A stretch of 64,000 nt of DNA, taken from assembly GCA_029204225.1 (NCBI GenBank), contig CM055101.1:45382180-45446179 (forward strand), given 5' to 3'. The position numbers and the translations under genes are program-made. Source of the stretch: Diphasiastrum complanatum. Its lineage: Eukaryota; Streptophyta; Lycopodiopsida; Lycopodiales; Lycopodiaceae. Within the stretch, counting starts at the first letter, position 1, and every line of letters begins with the position of its first letter. Positions 45,443-56,594 of the stretch are shown one piece after another. The notes under the pieces were generated by a model. That model did not search any database. It was not told the origin of the DNA and was given only the letters and a program-made list of their open reading frames with translations.

Positions 45443-47670
45443 GTAAAATGGTGTATGTTTATGTTGACTAAGCAACTAATGTTTCTTTCATACATATCCT
45501 TTTGCGAGTTAGCCATAGCCGTTGTCTAGTTCTTAAGAATAAATGTGGATACTATTTAAGATTTGGAAAATTGCAACCCTAGGAGCTCTGAAATATGGCT
45601 AGAGATTGACTACATAGGTGTGTCACATATTAGTCCAGAGACATGTAAAATATGGCTTAAAAGTCAGAAAAATCAGTGTTTGAATGAGCAGTAATCTCCA
45701 AACTTTCCATATTGATTGTATTCTTACAAGCATAGATCGTTGTGAACACAGTGGGTAGTGGAATCAACTGCCTTCAATTTTTTGATCCGGCAACCATATA
45801 TGACAGATGAGAACAGATTGTTCTCACAGTGTCTGTTAGTAATTGCTACATTCAATAATTTCAGGCAGATCATTGCAGTATGGAGATGCCTACAATGATC
45901 TCCAGATCCGAGTATGAGTGCTCAGGCAGAGGTGTGTGGAGCAGTTTGCATGCATATAGAGGCTAACTGTGTGGCGGCGTTTGTAGCCAAAAGCGTGATA
46001 GTGGTGCGTGCCCCAAAATGCATCACTGCTGAAGGCATGTGATATACTAGCCTGCCCTCATGCCAGCGGCTGCTCTTCATGCTTAGTGCAAAGCTTGTGT
46101 CTGACGCCACTTCTATTAATTGGACCTGCAGATAGGTGATGCTGACAAAGATCTGCATCGCTGCCAAATTAGCTGAAGCCTGCATCAACATATCCACTTG
46201 TATTCTTGCTTGTTAGCTGCATGAAAAATGATGGTGGATAGCCGCAGTTGCACGGGGATGTGACTCCGTATGTTAGGCCAATATCAGGTGATATAGCCAC
46301 AGTAAGCATTCGTGGAGAAAGGAACTGACATGCACAGCATGTACCGCTCATGCATGAAAGCATGATTTACGTGGGAGGCTGATATAAGGAAGTCACATTT
46401 TTCCCTTGGCCCAATTCACACTTTTGCTTTGGTAGAAACAACCCCTTACCCAAGGATTTTACTCTTAAAGAGGGTGTCTTTGACGTTTTTGATGGATTTC
46501 TTTTAGCAAAGAGAACGTTTATCCAAGTTAGCACTAAGTTGGGGGATAGCGTTAGGACCTCAATATTCCCAGTATCTACGATAACCAATCTAGGGGCCAG
46601 AAACTTGTACTTGGGTTAATATGGCTCGATAGCCTCTTAACAGATGGTGCTAACAGAGAGTCCAAGTTTAGTGCAGTTAAGTAATTTTTTTAGCTTTAAC
46701 CACTGATTTATAGTGCTAACCAAAGTGTTCATGCTAGTGGAGCTGGACAGTTGTGGGGACTAGAATGGCCAATCAGTATTTCACCTGGTTACCACACATG
46801 GCAATTGTGACTGTGGAACTGCAAGAGAGAGACAGGCTTGCAAAATTTGAAATAAACAACTCAAGCAGTCACGTTGGAGGCAATAGTGTTCAGTAACTGG
46901 CAAGGGCATTAATGTTGCCTTGTTGTATTGAGTGAAAATTATTAATGCTAATAATTTGTAAACAAATTGTCTGATGCCCTCCTCTTCCTTGATAGAGGCG
47001 ATTCTCCAGTTCGTAATAAAATCATATCCTACTTGTAACTGTGTCTTCATTGCCTTCCTGGCATACGACTCCTGCTCTGAAGCAAAAAAGTCCTTGTCTC
47101 ATCCGACCTACAATTAGTCGATAGCATCCTCCACGCTATCATACTGCTATGGAAACATGCTATATCATCAGTTATCATCACTCGGCCTATTGCTTATGCA
47201 TTGATCAGGGCGGACCGATCCTTGGACTTTAATAAAGAATCAATACATCATTATCAGCTGGCTCATACAGATCATGATTACACACATATGATCAATAGCA
47301 TTATCATTCATAGTTCAGATTGAACCTATATGCCTTAACAGATGATAACCAATGGTTTGCATGAGCTCCCTCGTATCAGTGGCACATTTGAAGGCATCTG
47401 TCTTGACTTGCTTACACCAAGCGTCTATACCAGAAAACAGCACAACAAATTTGAGCTCAATGGAAATGTCATTGCTATTCATTGTTTAGCACTGCATTCC
47501 AATACGTGGCTTGCTTTACTGCTTATGCATAATATTGTCATAACTACCAAAATCTCTCATAAGAAAGTCATCTTTATTTAAAGGCTTCACGCCTCATGCA
47601 ACCTTGTAACGTCTTCACTTTCTCTCTAACATAAAAGCTTAGTTCCTTGCTCTCCTACTATCAACGCTTT
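45443..47670. other. PP2C intron DNA, nothing recognised
   Basis: No known domain or long repeat was identified. The frames at 45922-46588 (minus strand) are short and without motifs. The next PP2C exon lies 11 kb downstream. Confidence 0.35.
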
Positions 47671-48189
47671 AGTTACGAATAGAGCCACAGCTGATCTAGA
47701 GCTAAACTATGAAAGCATCACATAAGCAAGACTTAAGCTATGAAAGCAGCACATAAGCAAGACTTAACCCTAGAAAGCAGGAAAGAGAGAGATTAAGGAG
47801 ACTAAAGAGAGAGAGATCAATATCATCAGCTGAATAACAAATGACACAGTTTCCCTACTTATAGCCAAGAGGAAGCCCTAAAAGGAAGCTTCCGGTGGCT
47901 AGGGCCCAACTGGGAGGGAAAAGAGTGTGCCCTCCAAGAAGGCCCCCACTCTCCAGTAATATGTCCAAATGGCCTAATAATGAATAATAAGGCCAAAGGC
48001 CAACCATATAGTCTAAGTGTCACTAATGAATAAAAAAGGGCCCAAGGCCTGCTTATGCATAAAGTAAAGTAAATGTAAATGGACACGGCGAATGTAATGA
48101 GCCGAGTCCATGACTCTCCCTGGCACAAAAGAAAAAGACCCAACTGCCGAAAAGAAACTGGATCAAGTAGCAGCAAGCCCTGCTGCATC

Positions 48190-48940
48190 AACAGCTAGAA
48201 CAACATCTGATGTAGAGGAATCAACAAGTGCAGCAAGAGCACGAGCCTGATCTGCAAGTGATGGTGTATGATAAAAGACATCAATAGGCTCCCATGTGGC
48301 CTCCTCAATAGGACGGCCATCCCACTGGACCAAAAACTGAATCTGCCGGCGGCGTCGACTATGGTATAGACGAACCTGTTATATAGCAGCAGGTAAAAAT
48401 GGAAATAACTCTGGAGCAGTAGGAAACTCAGCATCACAAGGAGCGTCATCCTTAATAGCAGCACGAAATAAATTGACATGGAATACATCACAGGCGCGTG
48501 TGGAAGCAGGAAGCTATGAGCGATATGTAACTGGACTAAGAACCTCCAAAATTCGATAAGGCCCATAATAGCGTGGTGCAAGCTTCTCAGTAAAAGCACG
48601 GCCCTAGACAAAATGATGACGTGCAAACCGTAGGCGTAGATAAACCATATCTCCAAGCTGAAACTCAACATGGCGGCGGTGACGATCAACTGAGGTCTGA
48701 TAACGCTGCTGAACATGCTGTAAATGAGAACTGGCCCGGGTAATAAGCTCTCGAGCACCAAGGTATCCAAAAAGCCCGAGAAGGTAGAACTGCATCAGCA
48801 CCAGGAAGCCAATAAGGAAACTGGAAAAGAGATGGACACTCATCGCGAATAGCCACATGATACACATAACCATCAATCATATGCGCAAGGTGCCCCAAGA
48901 AAAGATACCAGCATCGGAAGACTAGCACCAAGGAGATCAT
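48190..48940 (-). pseudogene. Chromovirus integrase C-terminus and chromodomain
   Basis: Starting LGARELITRASSHLQHVQQR the frame runs through YQTSVDRHRRHVEFQLGDMV and YLRLRFARHHF, has a stop near 48605, then the GPY module (RYYGPYRILEVLSPVTY) and the chromodomain FLVQWDGRPIEEATWEP. It closely parallels 54130-54680 of the plus-strand copy. Further stops at about 48380 and 48517 inactivate it. The chromodomain would direct integration to marked chromatin. Confidence 0.82.
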
Positions 48941-50578
48941 CCTGACAAAGGATAGCTTAAAATGGAGAAATATGCTCCAACATGGTCAAAAGCCCAAGGT
49001 ATCCATAGGGCCCATGAATGAGAAGTACCAATGGCATACGCTACCCTCAAGGCCCATATCACGAGAAGAGCAACATGCCAAAAGCTCCAGAAGGTCCAAG
49101 AAATCAATGCATCATCTAAAAAGACATGATGCATGAAAATAGTAGCAACAAATCTAGAAATAGTAGAGGCCCCAACTGACAAACTGTAGCCGAGAAACTC
49201 ATCCAGAAAGGCCTCATATGGACATACCAATCCATCATAGGATACACCAAAAACGGATGGAGAATCGGATGACCCATCGGAACTGGCCACAAGTGTAATC
49301 CCAAAGTACACACCAGGTGCACAAGTGAGGAATAGAAGAAATGCACTGGAACGAGGAACAGGTTCCGCAACATCAGTAGCAAGCATCGGAGCAATATCCA
49401 CGTGTAGCTGGGAATGAGTATCAAAGCACATATGAGCAACACTGAAGTATATGGCGGCAACATCCCCAAAAACTATCCAAGAGAGGAGAAGGAATTCTCT
49501 CAAGGTACCCTGATGGTCTCGGAACACCAGAACAAAGTGGCAACTCAGCATCGGAGACCAGGCGATATGGAGCAACCTGAAATGACAAGGAACCTGAAGA
49601 TCACCCAGACAAACAGTAGCTGGAACGGAGGTAATAACCCAAGCCAACAGGATATGCCAAGCCTGACAATGAGCAACAATCCAAGGAACAGATAGAGAGC
49701 CACATGCATAATCATAGAGATATCTGCACCATAGGCGATCAGTAATATGGAAAAACCAGCACCAATCAACAGGTCCAAATGAAAACCAAGCTATATGTAA
49801 TAACCAGGAATGCCATATATCCATAGCATCGGCATGGACTGCAGCAAACCTATATGTAGAAACACCAGGACGGAAGGATGTCCGTGTACTCATCTAGAAA
49901 GATCCCAGCATATAAATACCCTAGATAAGTAATAGTGACCATCTGGCAAACATCCTCGGATGAAAAATGTGTAACAGTAAGGGCCAAAGGCGCATGAATC
50001 ATGTCAGGAACCGTAGAAATATCATGAGGCAGATCACAAACCTCAAGCAGAGATCCATGGAGTAAAGCGAAAGAAGATACAACCCGATCATCAATAGCGA
50101 GGGAACCATCAAACGTGGACCCATGAAGAACCCCATAGAAATCAGCAGGAACATCGGCCATAACAGACTCAAGAGATGGAGATATAGAGACCAATGGAGA
50201 AGATACTGCACCAACCACCGAACCAGGAGGGCAATCTGAAGTATGCGCAAAAGCAATAGTAGAAATACCACCAAGGTATACGGTCTCAATATCAATGAAA
50301 CCAGGAATGACCACTGAATACGATATCTGTGAATCAAGGCATATAGGCGCAAGGCACAGAGCAACAACCTGTAAATCCGAAGCAGCATCAACCTGAGGAA
50401 GAGGACCCACGGATGGTGAAAGTGAAGCAGCAACTGATGTACTCTGAATGGAAAGAAGAGCTGCATCGTCAGCCTTTGGCAGGCTACGCATAAACTGCTT
50501 CCCGGTAACCAACTGGAAGTCTCCCTGAGAATCAATGCCAACAAGTGAGCGTGTAACTGCATCAAGTACAAATGTCAA
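48937..50578 (-). other. Unrecognised coding-like insert in place of RT/RNase H
   Basis: Two long open frames, 242 codons (50578-49850) and 318 codons (49893-48937), overlap by 44 bp. The first about 45 residues of the first (VTRSLVGIDSQGDFQLVTGK and following) still look like the protease-RT linker of this family. After that neither frame shows RT, RNase H or integrase motifs. The second is unusually rich in Trp, Phe, His and Ala, with repeated LLHIAW. It may be degraded pol read out of frame, a captured sequence, or filler DNA of a non-autonomous lineage. Real expression is unproven. Confidence 0.4.
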
Positions 50579-52198
50579 TGTCTACTGTGTCAAGTCCAGT
50601 GTAACGGCTCCAAGAGATGCAAACCAATCAGCACCAAGGATAAGATCATAACGCTCCATAGGAATAATGTAAAGATCTGCCTGTCCAAAAAAATCTCCAA
50701 TGCGGTATGGTAAACGCTGAAACATCTGAGAACTAGGAAAAGAATGGGAACTGGCAACCTCAACTGTGAGAGGCTGTGAAGCAGGAACAGGTGAAGCACG
50801 TATCCAACTAGTGATATAACTGCTAATAAAAGAATGAGTGCTGCCAGTATCTACTAAAGCAATATACTCACGACTTGTAATACGTACACGTAACCGAATG
50901 GAGCGAGGACCAGGACGCCCTGTCCAAGTAGCATAGGCAAGCTGAGCATGGCAAGTAGCAGGAAGTAAATTAGTGGAAGGCTCAGAGGATAGGTCGGGCT
51001 CATCAGAAATATGAATGTAGATATCGGAATCATCTGGAGTAGTGCCCTCATGGTAAAAAATAGTAGTAGTAGTAGGGAGAGGCTGACGGCAATCATAGGC
51101 AAAATGGTCAGGACTCTTACAACGAAAGCAAAGACGTTGCTGCTGAAGGTCAACGAACTCTGTAGACGTGTAACGTCGGACAAAAGCAGGTCGAGGAGTC
51201 GGAGGACGAGGAGACGAAGGGACAATGGAGAGAGTTGGAATAGAAGGGGCAGGTGTAGGGGTGGACGCAGCGGGAAAAGATGAAGCAGAAGGATGTGGTC
51301 GGGAGAAGCGGGAAGGAAGAGTGTCAGAGTACTTATGCTGTAAAGTACTGGCAAGAGACATCGCCTCAACAAGTGTGGGAGGACGGAAGGAAGAAACATC
51401 ATAACGTAAAAGCACCACGAAGCCCAGCAATGTAACGAGAAATAAGCTCAGTAGACTGTAGATCTGTGAAAAGATAAGAAAGCTCCATAAACTGATCTGT
51501 ATAAGAAGCAAGATCAGTGGTCTGAGTGAGACTACGGAATGTATCATGTTGGCAGTCGAGCCACTGAGGGTCAATCATAGCATGACGGAGGTCACGGCGA
51601 AAAGTATGCCATAAATGGAGCCCTTCCCGATCAGGATCAGCTCTATAAACTCGCCACCACGTGGCGGCGCGTCCATCTAAATGTAAAGCAGCCAACTGGA
51701 TCTTCTGAGGATTAGTCTTAGGGTAGATCTGAAATATGTGTCAAGCTTAGCAAACCAATTCTCTAATAAGTTCCCGTCAGAGGAACCGGAATAGGTAGCA
51801 AGTTGTACCCTATCACAAAAGTCTCGAGCAAAGTGTGGCTCAGGAAGTGGGGGACGTGAAAAGAGAGCAGGAGATGGGTAAGGTGGAATGAACGGTCCAC
51901 CACCAGGCTGACTGGCAAAGGAAGATAGAAATCCAAATGGAGGGGGAGTCCCAAATGAAGGAAAAATGGGAGCTTTACCAGGACCATGAGGCTGTAAAGA
52001 ATCAATCTGTGACCGCATAGTAGCAAAGCCGGTCATAACGGTATCGAAGCGAAGAACGAGGCCAGAAAGGGTCTCGTCCATGCGACGAAACTGATCGGAT
52101 AAGGTTTCTTGAGTAGTCTCACTCGGGGTAGGTGAATGTGCCATAATGATAGTGGAAGGAATAGACGAAAAATTGAGAGAGCGGACTCTTGTCGTCAC
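50579..52198 (-). pseudogene. Chromovirus gag, zinc knuckle and aspartic protease
   Basis: 52198-51680 is the gag N-terminus (EPHFARDFCDRVQLATYSGS, NLLENWFAKLDTYF). A frameshift near 51700 leads to 51695-51399, HLDGRAATWWRVYRADPDRE and the rest of the capsid. A second shift near 51410 leads to a frame with a Pro/Ser linker, the knuckle CFRCKSPDHFAYDC (C-x2-C-x4-H-x4-C, complete, about 51137-51096) and a retropepsin: ALVDTGSTHSFISS with the catalytic D-T-G, ending RYDLILGADWFASLG. Knuckle and protease residues are intact. Two frameshifts break the polyprotein. Confidence 0.85.
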
Positions 52199-53225
52199 CC
52201 CAAATTAGTCTATTAAAACCACTATTATCACAACTAAGAAAGGACAACAATCAGCAAATGAAAAAAAGTGAAAATGAAGGCTGTAAAAATGCGCTGGACA
52301 GCCAGGAGGCAAGTGACAAATTGGAGTATCAAACGGAGTCGGAATTTCGTGAAATTTGGTTGAGGATGGGCAATGGACAGCCTGCAAACAAGGTGTGAAA
52401 AATGGCCGCAAATGGAGACAAAAACGGATGAAAGTGACAAGTATGAAGTGGCTGGACAGCCTGCAAACAAAAGTGAAAAGAGGGCTGAAAATGGAAGGAG
52501 GAACGGACGAAAGAGATGAGGGAATTGGGCGCTGGAGAGCCTGCAAACAAGCTGGAAATGGGTGATAGAGGGTTGGAACTTGGGCGCCGGAAATACTCTG
52601 CCCAAAAAAATAAAAAATAAAAAAATTTCGGTCGCCAAATTTAGCGGAAGTACTTCCGCTAACTATCTGCTAAAGCTCCACCAAGGAAAATGCTTTGATA
52701 GGAGCTGGTCCTCCTCCAAACTGTGCTGAATGTTGCTGAAGCAAAGAGACGAAAGCCCTCAGCAAAGAGAGAGAAATCAGCAAGGAAAATGGGCACCCAA
52801 TCAGAAAATCAGATCTGAAATGCAGCAATCAGGAAAGTGCTCTGATACCAAGTTACGAATAGAGCCACAACTGATCTAGAGCTAAACTATGAAAGCATCA
52901 CATAAGCAAGACTTAACCCTAGAAAGCAGGAAAGAGAGAGATTAAGGAGACTAAAGAAAGAGATCAATATCATCAGCTGAATAACAAATGACACAATTTT
53001 CCTACTTATAGCCAAGAGGAAGCCCTAAAAGGAAGCTTCTGGTGGCTAGGGCCCAACTGGGAGGGAAAATAGTGCGCCCTCCAAGAAGGCCCCCACTCTC
53101 CAGTAATATGTCCAAATGGCCTAATAATGAATAATAAGGCCAAAGGCCAACCATATAGTCTAAGTGTCACTAATGAATAAAAAAGGGCCCAAGGCCTGCT
53201 TATGCATAAAGTAAAGTAAATGTAA

Positions 53226-54704
53226 ATGGACGCCTACCCCTGCTCCCTCCTCCTTCACCTTCCAAGCTATTCCCCCCCCCCCCCCCCCCGGCTGTCCTGC
53301 TCCCTCCTCTCTCGCTACCCCTGCTCCCACGTTGTCCCTCCCCCTACTCCCTCGCTGCCCCTGCTCCCTCCTCCTTCACCTTCCACGCTATCCCCCCCCC
53401 CCCCTTGTTGTCCTGCTCCCTCCTCCTTCGCTACGGATGCTCCCTCCTCATTCACCCAGACTCACAAGAACAACTTTTTGCAGAAGTTCATACTGCTTTC
53501 GGATTTCTCTGTTTATGCAAAATTGATCTCGGCTTCCATTGATGATTTCTCTATTGGTGAACACAGCAGGTTGAAGCATCATCGCCAGTGGACCGACATT
53601 TCTATGGACTTTATCCTAGGCCTCCCCCGCACCCGGCGTGGTCATGATTCATGTATGGTGGTGGTTGATAGGTTCTCGAAGCAGGCACATTTTATACCGG
53701 TTCGCAGTACTATCACAGCTGAGCAGTGTGCACGTTTATTCTTGTCAGAGATTTTCCGCCTCCATGGATTTCCTCGTACTATCCTTTCTGATCGGGATAG
53801 TAAGTTTACCTCTACATTTTGGACAGAGCTTATGCACATATTGGATGTTCAGCTTTTTATGGGTTCTGCTTATCATTCTACTGCCGATGGACAGTCCGAG
53901 GTCCTTAATCGGATCCTTGAGGATTACCTCCGCCATTTTGTTACTCCTTCAAGGAAGGACTGGGATCAACATCTATGTTTAGCTGAATATAGCTATAATA
54001 GCTCAGTTAGTACCAGCACTGGTGTCTCTCCCTTCTTATTATCTCATTGTTATGCACCACTGTTACCTGGGATACCTTTTCCTCTTGAGGATACGCCTGT
54101 TACACTTGCCTCTTTTCTATCAGATGCTCGCGAGCTTATTTCTCGGGCCAACACACATCTTCCGCACGTCCAGCAGCGGTACCAGACTTCTGTTGATCGT
54201 CATCGGCGGCATGTTCAGTTTCAGACTGGGGATATGGTTTATCTACGCCTTCGTTTTGCTCGACACCACTTTATTCAGGGCCATGCTTCTACTGAGAAGC
54301 TTGCAACACGTTATTATGGACCTTATCCAATATTGGAGGTCCTTAGTCCTGTGACATATCAGTTGCAACTTCCTTCTTCGACACGGGCCTGTGATATATT
54401 CCATGTCAGTTTATTACATGTTGCTATTGAGGATGACGCTCCTCGTGATGCTGAGTTTCCTACTGATCCAGAGTTATTTCCCTTCCTACCTGCTGCTATT
54501 CTACAGGTTCGTCTTCATCATAGTCGGCGCCGGCGGCAGATTCAGTTTTTGGTACAGTGGGATGGTCGTCCTGTTGAGGAGGCCACATGGGAACCTATGG
54601 ATGTGTTCTATCATACACCTTTGCTTGCGGACCAGGCTCGTGCTCTTGCTGCACTTATTGATTCCTTTGTTACAGTTGCTGATATACCAGGACCTGTTGC
54701 TTGA
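53226..54704 (+). pseudogene. Chromovirus integrase with chromodomain, 492-codon open frame
   Basis: The first about 85 codons are leader sequence read by chance (Pro/Leu/Ser). From WTDISMDFILGLPRTRRGHD the integrase core is complete: first Asp in SMDF, second in LSDRDSKFTSTFW, Glu in ADGQSEVLNRILEDY (D,D-35-E). The C-terminal part follows (DRHRRHVQFQTGDMVYLRLR, RYYGPYPILEVLSPVTYQLQ) and a chromodomain (FLVQWDGRPVEEATWEPMDV). The zinc-binding N-terminus is absent. The uninterrupted frame suggests a young deletion derivative. It is an ORF but unlikely to be a functional enzyme without the HHCC domain. Confidence 0.85.
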
Positions 54705-55154
54705 TCCTATGCTGCCTCTTCATTTCATGGCGGGGCTTTCTTTTGTGTCGGGGAGAGTTATGGACTTGGCTATTCACATTCGCCACATCCATTCGCATCT
54801 ACTTACCGTTACCTTTTATGCATAAGCAGACCCTGGGCCTTCTATTTTATTGTTTACTGACATTTAGACTGTATGGTTGGCCTTGGGCCCTATTATTCAT
54901 TTATTGAGATATTACCTTGGACGGGGGCCCTCTTGGAGGGCGCACTATTTTCCCTCCCAGTTGACTCTTATCCTCTGGACCCCTTTTTAGGGCTTCCTGT
55001 TGGGTATAAGTAGGGCTCCAGTGTCACTTTCATTTTCAGCTTATGACATGGATCTCTCTCCTTTAGCCTCCTTAGTCTCTCCATTTATTGATTTCTAGGA
55101 TTAAGTCTCGCTTTTATGCTACTTTCTAGATTACTTGTGGATCCGTTCGTAACT
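53231..55154 (+). mobile_element. Chromovirus derivative: leader fused to integrase, with 3' LTR
   Basis: Starts exactly where the neighbouring minus-strand LTR stops. 53231-53470 is the CCCTGCTCCCTCC-type leader also seen in altered form at 43440-43520, with C runs at 53273-53290 and 53394-53404. It then passes directly into integrase (from about 53480), so gag, protease, RT and RNase H are deleted. The 3' LTR is 54746-55154 (TGTCGGGGAGAG start, CGTAACT end). The 5' LTR is missing, lost or overwritten by the adjacent element. Confidence 0.75.
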
Positions 55155-55445
55155 CTTTCCTAGTCATCTTGCTATTTTTGTGGATGCTCTCTTCTCCCAT
55201 TTCATGTTGGTCTTGTGACCTCTTTCTCATCACACTTATGGTCTTCAAAATGATAGTAAAGATCTGAGATGCTACATGCAAGTCCTACTGTTAATCTCAT
55301 ATGCCTCATTAATGGTAAGAAAGGGTTTTTATGGAATCTGTGTTAGCTCTTGTAGACCTCTCTCGCTGATGAAATTCTATCGATGTATAAAGCTACCATA
55401 AAAATCTAGACATTATATGGGGCCCGGGTGTCTCTGCCGAGCCTG

Positions 55446-55656
55446 TCAAAGCATCTCTGCAATGTCTGCCTCTTGCTTCCGATGTCGTTCGTTGTGCCTA
55501 CGGACATCTTCCAAAAGCTTCTCCCTCTGCACACAAAGAAGCCCATCAAGCAATATACCATGATTAAAATAAACTATGAAAAACACAGAACAACATAAAT
55601 TGCGTGCGAACGGATAAAGAGTGAACGCTCACGTCAACTGATATGCGCTCTGCCAT
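55446..55656 (-). pseudogene. ORF2 paralogue of the hAT-like element, two exons
   Basis: Minus-strand exon 55656-55633 reads MAERISVD and ends GAC|GTGAGC. After a 106-bp intron (55632-55527, ...GTGTGCAG) exon 55526-55446 reads REKLLEDVRRHNERHRKQEA and DIAEML, then TGA. This matches the ORF2 product at 10750-11115 (MAERI..., ARRKLEEDIRRHNERHRNQE, VDIREML). The TGA corresponds to an Arg codon there and is one C-to-T change away. Phase is conserved across the intron. The copy breaks off at about 55430, and the G/C-rich flank then meets other DNA. Confidence 0.65.
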
Positions 55657-55724
55657 ATCGACCGAAAGGGCCTCACAACACACTGGCGTCCGGGTACCAT
55701 AGGGTTCAGTCACTCCCCTGCAGG

Positions 55725-55725
<1 letters not shown>

Positions 55726-55773
<48 letters not shown>

Positions 55774-55805
55774 CCCTCCCTCCCTATACCCTATACCCTA
55801 AACCA

Positions 55806-55859
<54 letters not shown>

Positions 55860-55919
55860 AAGCATATCTCTCTTTCTGTTTCTCTGTCTCTCTCTCTCTC
55901 TCCCTCCCTCAACCCGATA

Positions 55920-55979
<60 letters not shown>

Positions 55980-55994
55980 AAACCATATCTCTCT

Positions 55995-56041
<47 letters not shown>

Positions 56042-56049
56042 TCTCTCTA
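55726..56049. repeat. (CT)n higher-order microsatellite with CCCTAAACCATAT spacers
   Basis: Five CT runs of 17-65 bp are separated by short spacers such as CCCTAAACCATATCT and TAAAGCATATCT. The CCCTAAA heptamer equals the plant telomere unit but occurs singly, so this is not a telomeric array. The frames on either strand are artefacts of the repeat. Confidence 0.95.
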
Positions 56050-56091
56050 TCTATTGCGTGCATGTTTTGAGTGCGGTCAGACACGTATATT

Positions 56092-56198
56092 AAATATGCG
56101 TCCGCGCCGGACGCTGGACGCATCCAGCGTCTAAAAAAAAATTAAAAAAATGGGCGCGTCTGACCCCGCGTCCGCCCCGGACCCTCATGTCTGCTATG
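56092..56198. mobile_element. hAT-like right terminus, GCGTCCGGACGC array
   Basis: GCGTCC, CCGGACGC and TGGACGC units, an A tract and further GCGTCC/GGACCC units end in TCTGCTATG at 56198. The array unit matches the left terminus at 20829. The distance from this end to the start codon of the ORF2 paralogue (55656) is 542 bp, against 586 bp in the 11701 element. Confidence 0.6.
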
Positions 56199-56462
56199 GG
56201 GTAACATGCATTTAACTGACCAAGGAAGGCCAAAATCTGAAAGGAGCACTTTAGAATCCTTTGAGATATTTTCAGGTAGGTGTATGCAGGTTATTTTGCT
56301 TTTTTAGCAAGTTCTGTACAGTTTTTTTAATATTTTCTTGTGTGCACCTTATGTATATGCTGGTTGATCACCGTAAAGTAAGCAAAGACTGCGTTATCCA
56401 GAATTTAGGTTTTGTACAGTCCTCATTTTCATGTTTGAAATCTTTCTCCCAACTTCTTACAG

Positions 56463-56519
56463 AGAATCAAATCCATTGGTGAAATGTATGGCAATGATGC
56501 TGATCTTGTTCACATGCCT
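56463..56519 (+). CDS. Candidate extra 57-nt phase-0 exon of the PP2C gene
   Basis: A good pyrimidine tract and acceptor (CTCCCAACTTCTTACAG) and a good donor (CCT|GTATGT) frame 19 open codons, RIKSIGEMYGNDADLVHMP, just 75 bp before the next certain exon and in the right phase. However, the exons on either side give the canonical DHKPEVEAERKRIE when joined directly, and the family has no insertion there. It may be an alternative (cassette) exon or chance. Confidence 0.35.
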
Positions 56520-56594
56520 GTATGTCAAACTTAAATCTCTTATCGTGAAATACTAGTTTTCTCTGCAGTGACAGTTTTCATTTTTTTTGTTCAG

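Larger units (their letters stand above)
47671..53230 (-). mobile_element. Minus-strand chromovirus derivative lacking reverse transcriptase
   Basis: On the minus strand the 5' LTR is 53230-52851 (its first about 75 bp are missing), followed by primer site TGGTATCAGAGC (52850-52839), leader (52838-52200), gag, zinc knuckle and protease (52198-50579), a 1.6-kb segment without pol motifs (50578-48937), the end of integrase with chromodomain (48940-48190), and the 3' LTR 48125-47671, which has the full start TGCCAGGGAGAG. RT, RNase H and integrase core are absent. The LTRs are similar over their shared length. It fills much of PP2C intron 5. Confidence 0.8.

Noticed and set aside
55780..55990. 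CCCTAAA units suggesting telomeric DNA
   Set aside because: Only isolated single heptamers between CT runs, with no tandem telomere array.
55770..56123. Long Ser/Leu and Arg/Glu frames on both strands
   Set aside because: Translation of the CT/AG microsatellite, not coding.
20829..56198. The GCGTCCGGACGC ends at 20829 and 56198 as two ends of one 35-kb element
   Set aside because: The interval contains most of the PP2C gene and many unrelated insertions, and the target duplications do not match. They are better read as separate truncated copies.
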